DNA from: Dactylonectria macrodidyma
Lineage: Eukaryota; Ascomycota; Sordariomycetes; Hypocreales; Nectriaceae
Reading direction: 5' to 3'
Length of the DNA: 64,000 nucleotides
Assembly: GCA_020744425.1 (NCBI GenBank)
Contig: JAGMUV010000053.1
Coordinates: 124,001 to 188,000, forward strand
A program made the position numbers and the translations under genes. Below the pieces are notes generated by a model. That model was not told the DNA's origin. It searched no databases and saw only the letters and a program-made list of their open reading frames with translations. This document shows, piece after piece, positions 20,555-31,649 of the stretch (position 1 is its first letter; every line of letters begins with the position of its first letter).

Positions 20555-23500
20555 ATGGAGAATGATATACCCCAGGCAGTTCGGAACTGCCATACTTGCA
20601 AGCAAGACCTGCCCGAGGTCGAGTTTCGAAGCGTCAAGGACCCTGCGAGGCTTACGAGACAGTGTAGTAGCTGTAGGGCACGCCAAAAGGAGCGAGTGGC
20701 CGAATCCCGAGCCGCCGTTGCCGCCATGCGGAACATCGCCTCGAGGCTATCGCCGCGCAGAACGACGAAGAGGACCGATTCTCAGGCTCAATTGACGCCT
20801 CCACGGCGAAACGCGCAAGCGCTCGTGTCCATCAATAGCTCACAACCCCCTGCAACGCCTGCTGTATTCCGTGGTCTGGCGCCCGTCCTCCAGGGACTGC
20901 CTAGACCTCTGCTGGGCCCATCTACCTCGAGCGCAGCGGAAGGAGCCCTCCCTATCCCTCCCACCTTAAGCCCGCCAAGAGTAGTTCTGGGCACGCCGAT
21001 TCCTAGTGACACGGCCACAACGGGTCCTATTGTGCTAGGCACGCCTGTACCACAGGAATCGTTCCCTACCACTGCTTCATTACTGCCACAGGGTCATCGC
21101 CGCGGCCGCTATACACGTCAAGGCATCGTGAACCGACGGCCACGGCCACAGCTTCAAGAACGACAGTTTGATCAGATAGTTGATCCACCTTTTACAGGGG
21201 ACCTTGATTTGCCTGCCCTTAGTGAGGAGGATCGGGCGCTTGTGCGGGAGTTCTATACTGCCCTGAATGACGACAAGATGCATAGTTGCATTCGCTGCCG
21301 GGAGCATTGGTTCGATATGAAGAAAAACAGCTTAGGAGTCTGCAGCCGCTGCATTAGTCGAGATAGGGAGAGAACCGCTGACGAGCCCTACTTCTTTAGC
21401 GCTGCGAATAGCCTTGACTTCGGGGAAGTCCCCGGTAATCTACCTAGCCTAACGATGGTTGAGGAGATGCTGATTGCTAGGGTTCACGTACACGTGAAGG
21501 TCCTACAGGTACGTGGCTCTCAGTATAAATACCGCGGCCATGTTGTCCACTTCCTTCGCAATGTTGGTAGGCTATTTGAAGAGCTCCCAGTCCTACCTGA
21601 AGAGCTAGATATCGTGCTCCTGCGGCCTCCTAATATGGAGGGCGACCCTCACTTCCAGCAGCAGTTTGCTCGCGATTTCCGGGTACGCCGCTCATGCCTG
21701 TTGACCTGGCTGCATTACCTACAGCGCCACCACCCGGGCTATCGCGATATCGTTGTGAGGCAGGATCGCTTGCAACGGCTTCCTCTTGACGGCAGCATAG
21801 TTGCTTCCGTTGCTAGCCAAGTGGCTGACATACCTGACGGCGAGGCCCCCCAAGGTCCCGTTGAGGAGAATGTAGAAGAGGATCCAGCAGATGCAGATGC
21901 ATCGGCGATCCCCGATTTGCAGGTTACAGACACCGAATTAAACGCCCTGCAGTCCCGATTGCTTCATGGTACCCCTGACCCTGAGCGTATGGCCGATCTT
22001 GAGCATATACCGCCTAACGCGCAGGCTCAACACCAGATGCCACTACCTTCCATTCGCAGGACTCCTATCAACGAATTCAACCGTTCCCAGCCGCTGTTGA
22101 CGCTCGCGTTCCCCACCCTCTACCCTGACGGCAAGGCCGACTTCGTGGAGCCTCGCCTACGGAGCGTCACGTACCAGGACTACCTTGCCCATGCGATGAG
22201 ATGGCAAGACGGACGTTTTGCCCGCCATAAGACGTGGCCTTTTGTCGCCCTCAACACGCTATTACGTGCGCAGGTCAGAAAGCGGAGCAACTACTCGGTC
22301 AAGCAACACGAAGGCCGCCGCCGTCAACCCCTTACGCGCGCTGACATAGAGGAAGCGATGGCTAAGCCTGACGAGCCAGAGGCTCAGGCCATGATCCAGT
22401 CGATCACGCGCCAAGCGGCCGTAATCAGGGGCACCCGTCCATATTGGTATAAGCAAAGGAAGGAATTGGAGGCATGTGCCTACAATCTAGGCAGGCCTGG
22501 CCTTTTCATTACAGCAAGTGCAGCTGATTACCACTGGGAGTCCCTATATCGTCATATGCCTCGATTCCAAGAGTGGAAAGCAGCTCCTGAGGCGGCGCGA
22601 ATGGCTCTATCCCGGCAACTGCTGCGAGACAACGCCCACATTGCCGCTTATCACTTCCATAAGCGTTATACGCTCTTTAGGACTATTGTCCTGAAGCAGA
22701 AGTTCAACCTAACGGACTTTTGGGGTCGCTACGAGTGGCAGGGCAGGGGTTCCAGTCACCACCACGGCCTATATTGGCTAAGTGGCCACCCGGACTTGGA
22801 TCCCGATGACAGCCAGTCCCGGGAGCGATTTGCCCGAATCTGGGGATATCACGTATCCGCTGTCAACCCAGAGCCTCAGAGGGTGCAGGCACCTGGGGAA
22901 GGGAATCCCTTGATCAGTAATCTATTGGAACATCCCCTTACCGTCCAGTTCCTGTCGATGGTGGTCAACCGCGTGCAGCGCCATCGCTGCAACAACTACT
23001 GTATGCAGCTCAGCAAGCATACCAAGCAGGTGGAGTGCCGCTTTGGATTTCCTCACGGGCAGCGCCTGCTAGCCTCCCTTGAAAAGATTCCTCATTCTAA
23101 GCACTGGAGCTTTAGGGGCGAGCGGAACGATAGCCAGATGAACCACTACAACCGCTTACTTGCCGTTGCGTGGCTAGCCAATACAGATGTCTCACCCTGC
23201 ACGAGCCTGCAGCAGGTAATCGATTACGCAGCTAAATACTGCTCCAAGTCGGAGAAGAAGAGTGAATCTTTAGCCCAGATTGGGAAGGCCCTGATGCCCC
23301 GGGTCAAGGACCACAACCCGCTGATTTCCTTCACGTCAAAGCTCCTAAATCAGCTAGTTGCTGAGCGAGACTACTCGAAGCAGGAGGTTAGCCACTTGCT
23401 CCTCGGTCTGCCGTTACAAGAGGGCTCACGAACCTGCTTACACATTGATTGCCGTAATCCTGACATGCATTCCCGCTCTTTACGGATTGACGCCGATGAG

Positions 23501-25561
23501 GTTGACGAGGCGCCGAACGTCTACGAAAAGTACTGTCAACGCCCCGAATCCCTAGAGGACCTGACCTATGTTTCCTTTCTCAAATACTGGAATTTCCACT
23601 CTAGGGACCCTTCCAAGTGGAAGCAATGGCAGCCAGGCAACGTCAACGGCAGGCCGCGTGTATTGGTCTACTTTCCTCGCTATCAGGCTGATCCAGAAGG
23701 CCAACAGTGGCCAGATTACTGCCGCGTAGGGCTGACATTGAACCACCCACATCGTCGGCATGATGAGCTCCTCATGTTTGACGGCCATCGTTTTAATTCT
23801 CACGCTCAGGCCTTCTCCTATTGTTGGCAGCACCACAGTCATGGTGATGACCATTACGGCCGGCCAAAAGAGGTTCGATTACAACCTCAAGAGGATCAGT
23901 ACGAGGCTCTGCCAGTGGAGGAGGAATTTGATGACGAAGACTGGATCCGTCTCGCCGCCCTTTTACCTGACAACCCCCTTACCCAGGAAGGTCTTGACCT
24001 ACTTGGCCGCCGCGATATCGATGTCAATTACGACTGGACACGGCATGTGGGCACTTATCCAGAGTTTCGAGACAGCTACTGGAAAGACCTCATCGCTAGC
24101 AACCCTATAGCCAACGATGTGGAGGTCCTTGGCCCTCACTGGCGTGACCAGCTCAACCCGCAACAGCGGTTAGTGTACGATACCTTCATTGGTCACTTCC
24201 AGGCGCAAAATCCTACTCAAATCCTTCTCCACGTTGACGGCGGCGGCGGCACGGGCAAGTCCTTCCTTATCAAGGTGCTTTCCTCCCACCTTCAGGCGGC
24301 TGCCCTGCCCAATCCTAGCCCTATTTGCCGCGTAGCGCCAACAGGCGTTGCGAGTAACCAGATACAGGGCAGCACCATACATTCGCTGCTCCGTCTCCCA
24401 GTAGGCGGTGCCTTTACCGAACTTCGCCCAGCTGACGCTGCTGCCCTTCAGTCCCGCCTACGGCACGTCAGGTACCTCGTTATCGATGAAAAGAGCATGC
24501 TAGGACTTGAGCAGCTCGGGCGAATTGATTCTCGCCTGCGACAGGCCTTTCCACAGCGTAGCCTCGAGTTCTTTGGTGGTGTGAGCGTCTTGCTTGTGGG
24601 CGATTTCTTCCAGCTACCACCCGTCCGACAAAAGCCGCTGTATTCAACCGCCAGCACTGGCCTGTCTTCGTTGGAAAGGAGAGGACAGGTGGCCTACCGG
24701 TTGTTTGACCGCACCGTCTTCCTGACCACGGTACAGCGCCAGACTGGTGATGATCAAGCCCGGTTCCGTCAGGCCTTGCAAGAACTGCGTGAAGTCAAGT
24801 TATCTATACCCTCCTGGGACCTCCTTAGCAGTCGGGTGCAGGCCAAGCTAACGCAGAGCGAGGTTGACAGATTCAAGGCCGCTATGCGGGTGTATTCTAC
24901 AAAGGCCCGCGTTAACGAATACAATTACGAGCATATGGTGCACCTTAACGCCCCGGCAATACAGGTGGAGGCAAAGAACCAGGGCAAAGGCGCGGGGCAG
25001 GCGGCAAGCGACAACGCTGGCAATCTATCCAACAAGTTTGCTGTTGCTAGAGGCGCCAGGGTAATGCTCACAACTAATTTGTGGCAACCAGCTGGCCTGG
25101 TTAATGGCGCCCAGGGTACGATATATGATGTCGCCTGGAATGAAGGCGCCAACCCATGGGAAGACCCCCCGGCCGTTATCATGGTGGACTTTGATAGCTA
25201 CGACGGGCCGCCGTATCTAACAACTAACGAGGGCAGGAAAATCGTGCCCATCCTTCCCGTCACGCGTGATTTCCTAGTGGGCAACGAGACCTGCTCTCGC
25301 ACCCAGTTTCCCCTGATCGTGGCATTTGCCATCACTGTTCACAAATGCCAGAGCCTAACGAAGGATCAGATAGTTACTGACCTCGCTACACGCGACTTCC
25401 AGGCCGGTATCAGTTATGTTGCAGTGTCACGAGTTACCTCATTGCAAGGCCTACTCCTCGAGGCGCCTTTCGACCGTCAGAACCTCTATAACCACACGCC
25501 CACGGAAGGTTTATACGCCTGCGTTTCCTACGTACTGCGATTATGGCTAACTACAACGTAG
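20555..25561 (+). CDS. Helitron-like Rep/PIF1 helicase inside TIR element
   Basis: One uninterrupted exon of 1668 codons from ATG 20555. The N-terminus has a small Cys finger (CHTC, CSSC at about 12-41), then a disordered Pro-rich part, then a second Cys pair region (CIRC, CSRC at about 245-265). The Rep domain shows an HUH-type SSHHHGLYW (about 734) and paired tyrosines in DYAAKYCSK (about 890). The helicase has Walker A GGGGTGKSF (about 1228), Walker B YLVIDEKSM (about 1306) and the late motif VAFAITVHKCQSLT. It is shorter than the other RepHel proteins here, lacks their introns, and its helicase (DEKSM rather than DEVSM) is clearly of another lineage. All catalytic residues I can check are intact. 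Expected role: HUH nicking and strand transfer with 5'-3' unwinding. Whether it mobilises its TIR-bounded host element is unknown. Confidence 0.92.
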   Translation: MENDIPQAVRNCHTCKQDLPEVEFRSVKDPARLTRQCSSCRARQKERVAESRAAVAAMRNIASRLSPRRTTKRTDSQAQLTPPRRNAQALVSINSSQPPATPAVFRGLAPVLQGLPRPLLGPSTSSAAEGALPIPPTLSPPRVVLGTPIPSDTATTGPIVLGTPVPQESFPTTASLLPQGHRRGRYTRQGIVNRRPRPQLQERQFDQIVDPPFTGDLDLPALSEEDRALVREFYTALNDDKMHSCIRCREHWFDMKKNSLGVCSRCISRDRERTADEPYFFSAANSLDFGEVPGNLPSLTMVEEMLIARVHVHVKVLQVRGSQYKYRGHVVHFLRNVGRLFEELPVLPEELDIVLLRPPNMEGDPHFQQQFARDFRVRRSCLLTWLHYLQRHHPGYRDIVVRQDRLQRLPLDGSIVASVASQVADIPDGEAPQGPVEENVEEDPADADASAIPDLQVTDTELNALQSRLLHGTPDPERMADLEHIPPNAQAQHQMPLPSIRRTPINEFNRSQPLLTLAFPTLYPDGKADFVEPRLRSVTYQDYLAHAMRWQDGRFARHKTWPFVALNTLLRAQVRKRSNYSVKQHEGRRRQPLTRADIEEAMAKPDEPEAQAMIQSITRQAAVIRGTRPYWYKQRKELEACAYNLGRPGLFITASAADYHWESLYRHMPRFQEWKAAPEAARMALSRQLLRDNAHIAAYHFHKRYTLFRTIVLKQKFNLTDFWGRYEWQGRGSSHHHGLYWLSGHPDLDPDDSQSRERFARIWGYHVSAVNPEPQRVQAPGEGNPLISNLLEHPLTVQFLSMVVNRVQRHRCNNYCMQLSKHTKQVECRFGFPHGQRLLASLEKIPHSKHWSFRGERNDSQMNHYNRLLAVAWLANTDVSPCTSLQQVIDYAAKYCSKSEKKSESLAQIGKALMPRVKDHNPLISFTSKLLNQLVAERDYSKQEVSHLLLGLPLQEGSRTCLHIDCRNPDMHSRSLRIDADEVDEAPNVYEKYCQRPESLEDLTYVSFLKYWNFHSRDPSKWKQWQPGNVNGRPRVLVYFPRYQADPEGQQWPDYCRVGLTLNHPHRRHDELLMFDGHRFNSHAQAFSYCWQHHSHGDDHYGRPKEVRLQPQEDQYEALPVEEEFDDEDWIRLAALLPDNPLTQEGLDLLGRRDIDVNYDWTRHVGTYPEFRDSYWKDLIASNPIANDVEVLGPHWRDQLNPQQRLVYDTFIGHFQAQNPTQILLHVDGGGGTGKSFLIKVLSSHLQAAALPNPSPICRVAPTGVASNQIQGSTIHSLLRLPVGGAFTELRPADAAALQSRLRHVRYLVIDEKSMLGLEQLGRIDSRLRQAFPQRSLEFFGGVSVLLVGDFFQLPPVRQKPLYSTASTGLSSLERRGQVAYRLFDRTVFLTTVQRQTGDDQARFRQALQELREVKLSIPSWDLLSSRVQAKLTQSEVDRFKAAMRVYSTKARVNEYNYEHMVHLNAPAIQVEAKNQGKGAGQAASDNAGNLSNKFAVARGARVMLTTNLWQPAGLVNGAQGTIYDVAWNEGANPWEDPPAVIMVDFDSYDGPPYLTTNEGRKIVPILPVTRDFLVGNETCSRTQFPLIVAFAITVHKCQSLTKDQIVTDLATRDFQAGISYVAVSRVTSLQGLLLEAPFDRQNLYNHTPTEGLYACVSYVLRLWLTTT

Positions 25562-25926
25562 GGATGAAGATGCGCCTTGCTGACCAACAGCGCCGTCAGG
25601 CTCAGCGGCTGATCGATCCGCCATATCCACCACGGTACATTGACTAAATGACGTTTTCCTATAAGCTACAGGGAAAGGGGAACTCGATATACGGTATATA
25701 GTTGATTGGGCCTGGAAGGAAGTGGTAGAGGGACCCCTATGTCTATCAGTCAACTCCCTGACTACAGGTTTGAAGTGGTTTTGATAGCTGGTTATCGCCA
25801 CAGTCGAAAGGGGGCCTCCCAGAAGAGTTTAATAGCAGGTAGACGGTATTTACCCTTGGGGCTGAATATTCAGCCGTTAAGCCCCTTGCCTTGGCAACTT
25901 AACGGGTGTTCGAAGTATTTTAGTCC
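25562..25926. other. 3' non-coding part of the TIR element with palindromes
   Basis: No gene. It contains the perfect 16-bp palindrome GGCTGAATATTCAGCC (25860-25875) nested in a larger stem GGGGCT/AGCCCC, followed by GTTAAG...CTTAAC. These structures lie within 100 bp of the right TIR. Confidence 0.7.
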
Positions 25927-25953
25927 AAACGGTCTGCACTATTAGGAGCCCTG
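25927..25953 (-). repeat. right 27-bp terminal inverted repeat
   Basis: Perfect inverse of 19718-19744, directly followed by the second GGGCAGAG at 25954-25961. Confidence 0.95.
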
Positions 25954-25961
25954 GGGCAGAG

Positions 25962-27928
25962 TTGGAGAGCTCAGGTAAGACTACCGATGATGGTGTGAAA
26001 GAGCTTCTCAGAAGCCTTTCACTGTATGGTTACCGCCAGCCTATGTCCCGAGAGCTCCGTCTCAGCATGCGGCACAAGATCCAGGCGCTCATCGTTCGCT
26101 ATGGCGTGCCTGCCATTTGGTTCACTATCAACCAAACGACATTACGAACCCGGTGAAGCTCCGACTGGCAGCGTATCGCTCACGCGATCCTGAGGCAGCC
26201 GAGGCTTTCCTGCGAAGCCTTGACATGTCCTTTAAACGTATGCGGTTGTCCATCTCAGACCCCATGAGTTCGGCTATATTCTTCCACCGGGAGATGACGT
26301 TGTTTTTCGAGCATTACGTGAAAGTAGGAGAAGAGTCCGTTTTCGGGCGTATCAGCCAGTACTATGGTGCTGTGGAAACCAATGAACGAGGGGCGCTTCA
26401 CGTTCACGGGCTGCTCTGGTTGCATGGAAACGCGCATCTGAGCTCTATGCTTGCCGATATCCACGGGGAGGATCAGGCGGCGTATCGTGAGCGCATCGTC
26501 CAATATGTGGATGGTGTTTTCTCCGAGGTAATGCTCAATGCGTGCTGTTGGCCATCCAGGACTTCTGGTGGGCAAACGGGGCTAGGCTGACATGTTAGGC
26601 AGGATCTTGACCAGGAAGGGTTCTACGTCGTGCAAGCGGAGCGGTCGGTGACGTCCGATATTTCCTCCCTGCTGGACAACACCGAGCAGTTCTCGGCCGC
26701 ATTTGACGAGGAAGCCAACTTCTGCGCCGGCGCGACGCAGATTCATACCCACAGTCCGACCTGCGTCAAGTACTCGCTGGGCAAGAAGAGACGGAAGGGC
26801 GACCTCTGTCGGTTCAAGGCGCCATGGAGATTGGTCGACAAAACTGCATTCACGCCAGATGGCGTGCTGCAGATTCGCAGGACGCACAATATGGTTAATC
26901 GGTGGAACAAGGCCATTGCCGTGGGGCTTCGCCACAACCACGACATCTCCTTCATAGCGACGCAGCGGAAGACCATGGCCCTCGTCTATTATGTCACGAA
27001 TTACGCGACCAAAGTAGAGGACCCGACGTGGAAGCGAGTCGCTGCGGCCGCAGAACTGTTGCCTGTCGTCTCAGCAGGTGGATTGCCGACCGAGGGGGCG
27101 GATGTTGGCGGCGACGCCGTTGGTGACGACTGTACCAAAAACAGGACGCGACAGTTCTTAATGAGAGTGGCGAATCGTGTATTCACCGAGCGGCCTCTAT
27201 CGCAAGTCGAGGTCGTCGCCCATCTTCTAGGATACCCGAGCGAGTTCACGAACAGCAGCGCTTGGGCGTACCTGAACGTATCTGTGCTCTACTGGCACGT
27301 CTTCCGACGATGGCGACACCTCCGGCAAGAGAGTGGCATGGCCGTCACCGACAGTTCCGTGGACGAGTCGATCGTCGTGGAAGAAGCAGGCCAGAGAATT
27401 AGCTTCGCTGAGGCGTATCGTCATCGTGGAGATGTCCTGCGAGGTCTGTGCCTATATGACTACGTGTCGCTTGTCGGGCTCAAACGCGTTGGCAAGGACG
27501 AAAGCTCAGGTGGCTGGGGAGAGGTGCCGTTCGAGAGCGATTGGACGCCTGGAAGACATTGGGTGCAGGTGCTGAGACGGCCGGGAAAGTTTGCCGTCGT
27601 CTGCCTTGACGGCTACCTGAGCAAAGATTTTGACCAAGACGACGAAGGGTCGTGCCATCGTAGGTATGTCCGGGGACGACGCGACCGAAAAGGGGGCTGA
27701 AAGGGACTAACTCTCGTACTGAAGAGCAGCCGTGCAGCACCTTGCCCTGTTTGTGCCGTGGGAGTCCTTCTTGGGTGAAGAACGCGACGACATCAACGAC
27801 ATATGGGCACGGGCACGAGAGGCGCTGCATCCTAGAATCTCATGCCTCGTCGATAACGTGCAACTGCTTCGGAGGTCCGCCGAAGACGCAAAACGGGACG
27901 CTAAGCAATGGGCATCCTCATCCGGCGC

Positions 27929-27959
<31 letters not shown>

Positions 27960-30200
27960 CCCACGGGCGCACATGTTGAGGAGGCGGGAGCAGGCCAGGT
28001 GGATGAAGAGGCCGCCGCATCGGTGTACCAGTCCGATAACTTTGGAAACGCAACGCGTCTTATCGATGTCGTCAGAAGCGCGATTGGTGCGAACCAGATC
28101 ACGGCGGGTTCGCGGGAGCTCACAGCAATGATGCAGCAGCTCTGCCGCTTCCAGCAATCAGCACTATGCTCGACGGCCGAACTCCAGGCCACCATAACAC
28201 CCGAACAGGGTGAAAGACGGATAAAGATGCCAGGGCGGATGTTTTCTGGCGCGGCAGTACCGCCGCAAGATCAAGTCAAGGCCATAAAGTCTCAGCAGAT
28301 ATGTGCCTCCAAAGAGAGGGTGAAAATGATCCAGGGCATACAAAACATGGCCGCGGCCCATGGAACTGATCGCGGTGCAGCGGCGCGGAGCGTGCTCACC
28401 GGTTTCGGGGACGGGGACATTCAAATGATGGCGGCAGACTTGGAAGAGACTGTAGACGATGCAGATCCGAGGGTAGAAGTCCGGTTCGGCCCATCAACCT
28501 CTTTCCTCGAGGCTGGCAAGGTTTTGGTGGCACGATTGACATTGAACAAGAGACAGGCGATCGCTTTCCTGATAATATGTCGCCAGCTCGACCTGATAAA
28601 CCGTGGAGAGAACGGCGACATCGGTCAGCTCTGCCAATTTGTCGGCGGCGAAGGAGGGACTGGCAAGTCGCGAGTCATCGAGGCAGTCGTCGAGCTTTTC
28701 GCTAAGAAGGGCCTTTCGAATCGTCTGCTGATCACGGCGACGTCAGGGACGGCCGCAGCACGCATCAATGGCATCACGATCCACTCTGCATGCGGGTTCT
28801 CGAAGGACCAAGGGACAGGTGCGGACATGACGAAAGACTTAGACGGCGTCCGGCTGCCGAAACGGGCGGAAAGATTCGTCCACGGCCAGTCGCGAATGGA
28901 CTGGCAGGACAAGGACCTGCTAGTCATTAATGAGGTGAGCATGCTCGGAGCGCGGACGCTGCACGCGGTGAACGAGCAGCTCTGCCGGTTCCGCGGATCG
29001 CAGCAAGATTTCGGCGGGATCCCCATCATTCTCTTTTGCGGAGACTTCCGCCAGTTCCGCCCGGTCCAAGAGGGGTCGATCCTGCTCCCCAGCGTGGCCG
29101 TGTCGTGGGACGAAGACAACTCATTTAAGGCCGAGCAACGGCACCAGCATGACAAGGCGCACGCGCTGTGGAAGAAATTCACGACGGTCGTCATGCTGGA
29201 CGAACAAATGCGCGCCGCTGGGGATCCGGTACTGCAGAGGCTGTTGAAGCGAATCCGATTGGGCGTGCAGGACCGGACGGATCTAGACCTCCTCAACTCA
29301 AGGTGCTACCGGGAGGACAGGCGGATCCCGTGGGAGACGGGCATCACCGTGGTGACGCCGCTGAACAGGAATCGGTGGAACCTCAACATGGAGGCGACTT
29401 TGTCGTTCCAGATTCAGCAGCGGTCGATGATGCGAGTCTTCATATCCGAGCACAAATGGAAGCACGGTCTGCCCACAGAGGAAGAGGCCATCATGATGCT
29501 GAACCAGGGCGACGATAGCGCGATACCGGTGCCGGCCGTCTTCATGTTCGTGCCCGGGATGCCGGTCGTCGTAAACCATAATACCCACCAGGGGCTAAAA
29601 CTGGTCAACGGCGCCCCTTACACGGGGCTGGAGGTCATCCTCGACAAGGCGTACCCGGGCCATCGAATCTCGGCCGACATAACGGTCCACTTCGGGCCGC
29701 CGGCGGGGATAATTCTGGAGTCGGAAACGACACAAGACTTCCACTTCGTCGGGATGCCGCAGGGCACGATGCTGTTGGCGCCCATGAGCGTTAAGATACA
29801 ATGCCAGCGGAAACGGCCGTGGCAGCAGAATGACGTTACCCGAAAGGGCTTGCCCTGTGCGGCGACTTTTTCGTGTACAGACTACAAGGTGCAGAGCAGG
29901 ACGTTCGAGCGCATAGCACTGGAGCTGCGAGGGACGAGGACGACAAATGTCGACGGACGCGTCGTCCCCTCGCAGTGCGACCCTTACAGCTTGTACGTGC
30001 AGCTGTCGCGGTGCCGGACGCTGGATGGCATCATGCTCGTGTCCAAGGTGCGGGAGAGAGACCTAGTGGGAAACAGGGTCCCCGAAGAAATGACTGCCGC
30101 GCAGGCGAGACTGGAGGAACTGAGCGACAGGACCGTCCAGGAGGCGTTGCGCTGGTTTGACGACGATTCTGAAGAGTCAAGGCGACTTGCGTTTAGGTGA
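25962..30200 (+). pseudogene. RepHel family B copy 2, 3' part (frameshifted, Walker B changed)
   Basis: This continues the gene cut at 19717. Exon 1 remainder 25962-26527 has a one-base deletion at about 26132 (CAACCAAACG against CAACCCAAACG in copy 3). Intron 26528-26602, exon 26603-27663, intron 27664-27724 (branch GACTAAC), exon 27725-30200. HUH motif HVHGLLW and tyrosines in YYVTNYATK are intact. Walker A GGEGGTGKS is intact, but Walker B reads LLVINEVSM because codon 28929-28931 is AAT where copy 3 has GAT: the catalytic Asp is lost. A GGCGAC hexamer run at about 27924-27959 has expanded to code (GD)n, which copy 3 lacks. Together these mark a dead copy whose products could still be bound by a helper from copy 3. 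Confidence 0.9.
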
Positions 30201-30443
30201 CGTGAGGAGAAGGGGATGAGGAAGCGGTGGCGGCGGGCCGCGGCGGTCGGCGGCGGGCGGCTGGGAACGCGCTTACTTGGACAACACACACGAAGGCACA
30301 GAACCAGCCGGGCAAGAATCGCAGGCAAGAAGGAAAAAAGGCACCGACGACACCGACGACCAATCACGACGGACTTTGTGGTTTTGGGGGTGAGCGGCGG
30401 GGCGTGGGGGGCGGGGCATAAAAACCTTTCGTTCCTCAAGGCA
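30201..30443 (+). other. 3' end of Helitron B copy 2
   Basis: Non-coding; ends GGGGCATAAAAACCTTTCGTTCCTCAAGGCA (split here as GGGGCATAAAAAC and CTTTCGTTCCTCAAGGCA). The same ending closes copy 3 at 47377, followed by unrelated DNA, which fixes the terminus. Confidence 0.75.
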
Positions 30444-30454
30444 CCCGGGTGTGG

Positions 30455-30567
30455 TATTAATCCGGGCCAACAAGAGGTGCAGCTGCGCTTACGAATCGGG
30501 TAATCGCTTAATCCGGGGGGGGGGAAATCCCAGAGCTTAAGAAGACCTTTCGTACCGAAAGGCATTT
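30455..30567 (+). mobile_element. solo Helitron family-A 3' end
   Basis: TTAATCCGGGCCAACAAGAGG, ATCGGGTAATC, a run of ten Gs, CCCAGAGCTTAAGAAGA and the hairpin at 30546-30562 repeat the order seen at 15.78-15.89 and 49.05-49.23 kb. It abuts the family-B terminus at 30443, so one Helitron end has landed beside another. Confidence 0.7.
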
Positions 30568-31649
30568 TTCCGAATAACCTAACAGGCCAATAACTTCAAA
30601 TTGCGCGATTCCCGCCCATTTTGTTTGCCTTGCGAATCAAATGCAGCGCTTTTGAGAGGGTGACACAGGTGGAAGGCCTCAAGCCTCAGTTTTGCTCTCC
30701 GGAAGGCAGTGCTTAATTTTTACCTCGTGATGGGGACAAGTCCCTTTTTGATACGTAGAGCTCGACGGAAGGCAACGAGGCCTGGCTGCCAACGCAGTTG
30801 GGGGAAAAATCCCGAGTGAATCCATTCCCACCGAGGCTTTGCGGGACCAATGGAACTATGTCGCTGCCCAAACATGCACTTTCTGCTTGTGGCGCAGAGT
30901 CGCTCATCCACAATCTTTGATCACGAGCACGATGCAACCCAGCTTTCTGATAGCCAGATGGGCAAGGCGATCTTTGTTTTTTTGTGTGTTGGCGCAAGCG
31001 GTACTCGACACACCGCCAGTGGCCACGTCACTCATGAGCCCGGCCTGAGTCGAGGAATGTCTTGGATGCTGACTCGCTGTTGTGAAGGGTGGCAGCTTTC
31101 GAATCTATTTTACCCGATCAAATCGGGGCATCAAATCAAGAGCTATGCATCCTCTCTGCAGCAAATGTGAAAGCCATTTTCGCACCCGACGCTCATAAAC
31201 CCGACCTTTCCCTTCCGAAGGTACCCTTGTTTGACCACAACACTTTTCCCTCTCGTCATATTTTTCCCTGCTGCTGGTTTTGTTATTTTCATATACTCCT
31301 TTTCATTTTCATTCGATTGGTTACTTTCCTCCCTTGGATGAACAACGTCATGCATCATGTGTATTCATCGATCAGGGTTACCCTTTCATGCCTGACAAGT
31401 TTGGACGGCATTACACGTATTCCGTTACCGGCATTGTTCATCGGTACCTTCGACTAAGGCCACTTATTTCCAATACCACTATCCATTATCCACCAGTCCT
31501 ATCTGCGACGATGCGCAAAGTTACATACACCTGAATCACCTTGTCTCAACAATAAGATCATAAGGAACAAGAAGCGAAAAGCGGATTTTCAACCCCAAGA
31601 TCACCCAGACCAGCCGAGTGACGTCCAGAACGAAGCCTTCTCCTGAGAT
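30568..31649. other. intergenic, nothing recognised
   Basis: No supported gene on either strand in about 1.08 kb. The last few hundred bases are pyrimidine-rich on the plus strand (CTTTTCATTTTCATTC) and lead to the ATG at 31650, which suits a fungal promoter and 5' leader. Confidence 0.5.

Larger units (their letters stand above)
19718..25953 (+). mobile_element. 6.2-kb TIR element carrying a Rep/helicase gene
   Basis: The element is 6236 bp with perfect 27-bp terminal inverted repeats (19718-19744 and 25927-25953, starting CAGGGCTCCTAA) and an 8-bp target duplication. Helitron copy 3 is the empty site. The TIR start fits the hAT consensus (YARNG) and 8-bp duplications are usual for hAT and KDZ elements, yet no such transposase is present. 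The only gene is a single-exon Helitron-like Rep/PIF1 protein. Either this Rep/helicase moves a TIR element, or a Helitron-type unit became nested in a non-autonomous hAT-like element and was moved by a transposase in trans. I cannot separate these from one copy. Confidence 0.93.
16123..30443 (+). mobile_element. Helitron family B, copy 2 (decayed, with nested insertion)
   Basis: Similarity to copy 3 (38479-47377) starts at GAGAGGCAA, 16123, and ends at TTCGTTCCTCAAGGCA, 30443. Without the 6.2-kb insertion at 19718-25953 the element is about 8.1 kb. Cargo is a MYND gene and a RepHel gene on the same strand. The sequence GCCTTGAGGAACGAA near the 5' end is the exact inverse of TTCGTTCCTCAAGGC at the 3' end, so the termini carry short inverted repeats, as reported for Helitron2/Helentron types. 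RepHel is broken by two frameshifts, an internal deletion and the insertion. Confidence 0.85.

Noticed and set aside
19718..25953. Ordinary hAT element
   Set aside because: TIR start and 8-bp duplication fit, but no hAT transposase or zf-BED domain is encoded; a hAT-like shell remains only an alternative.
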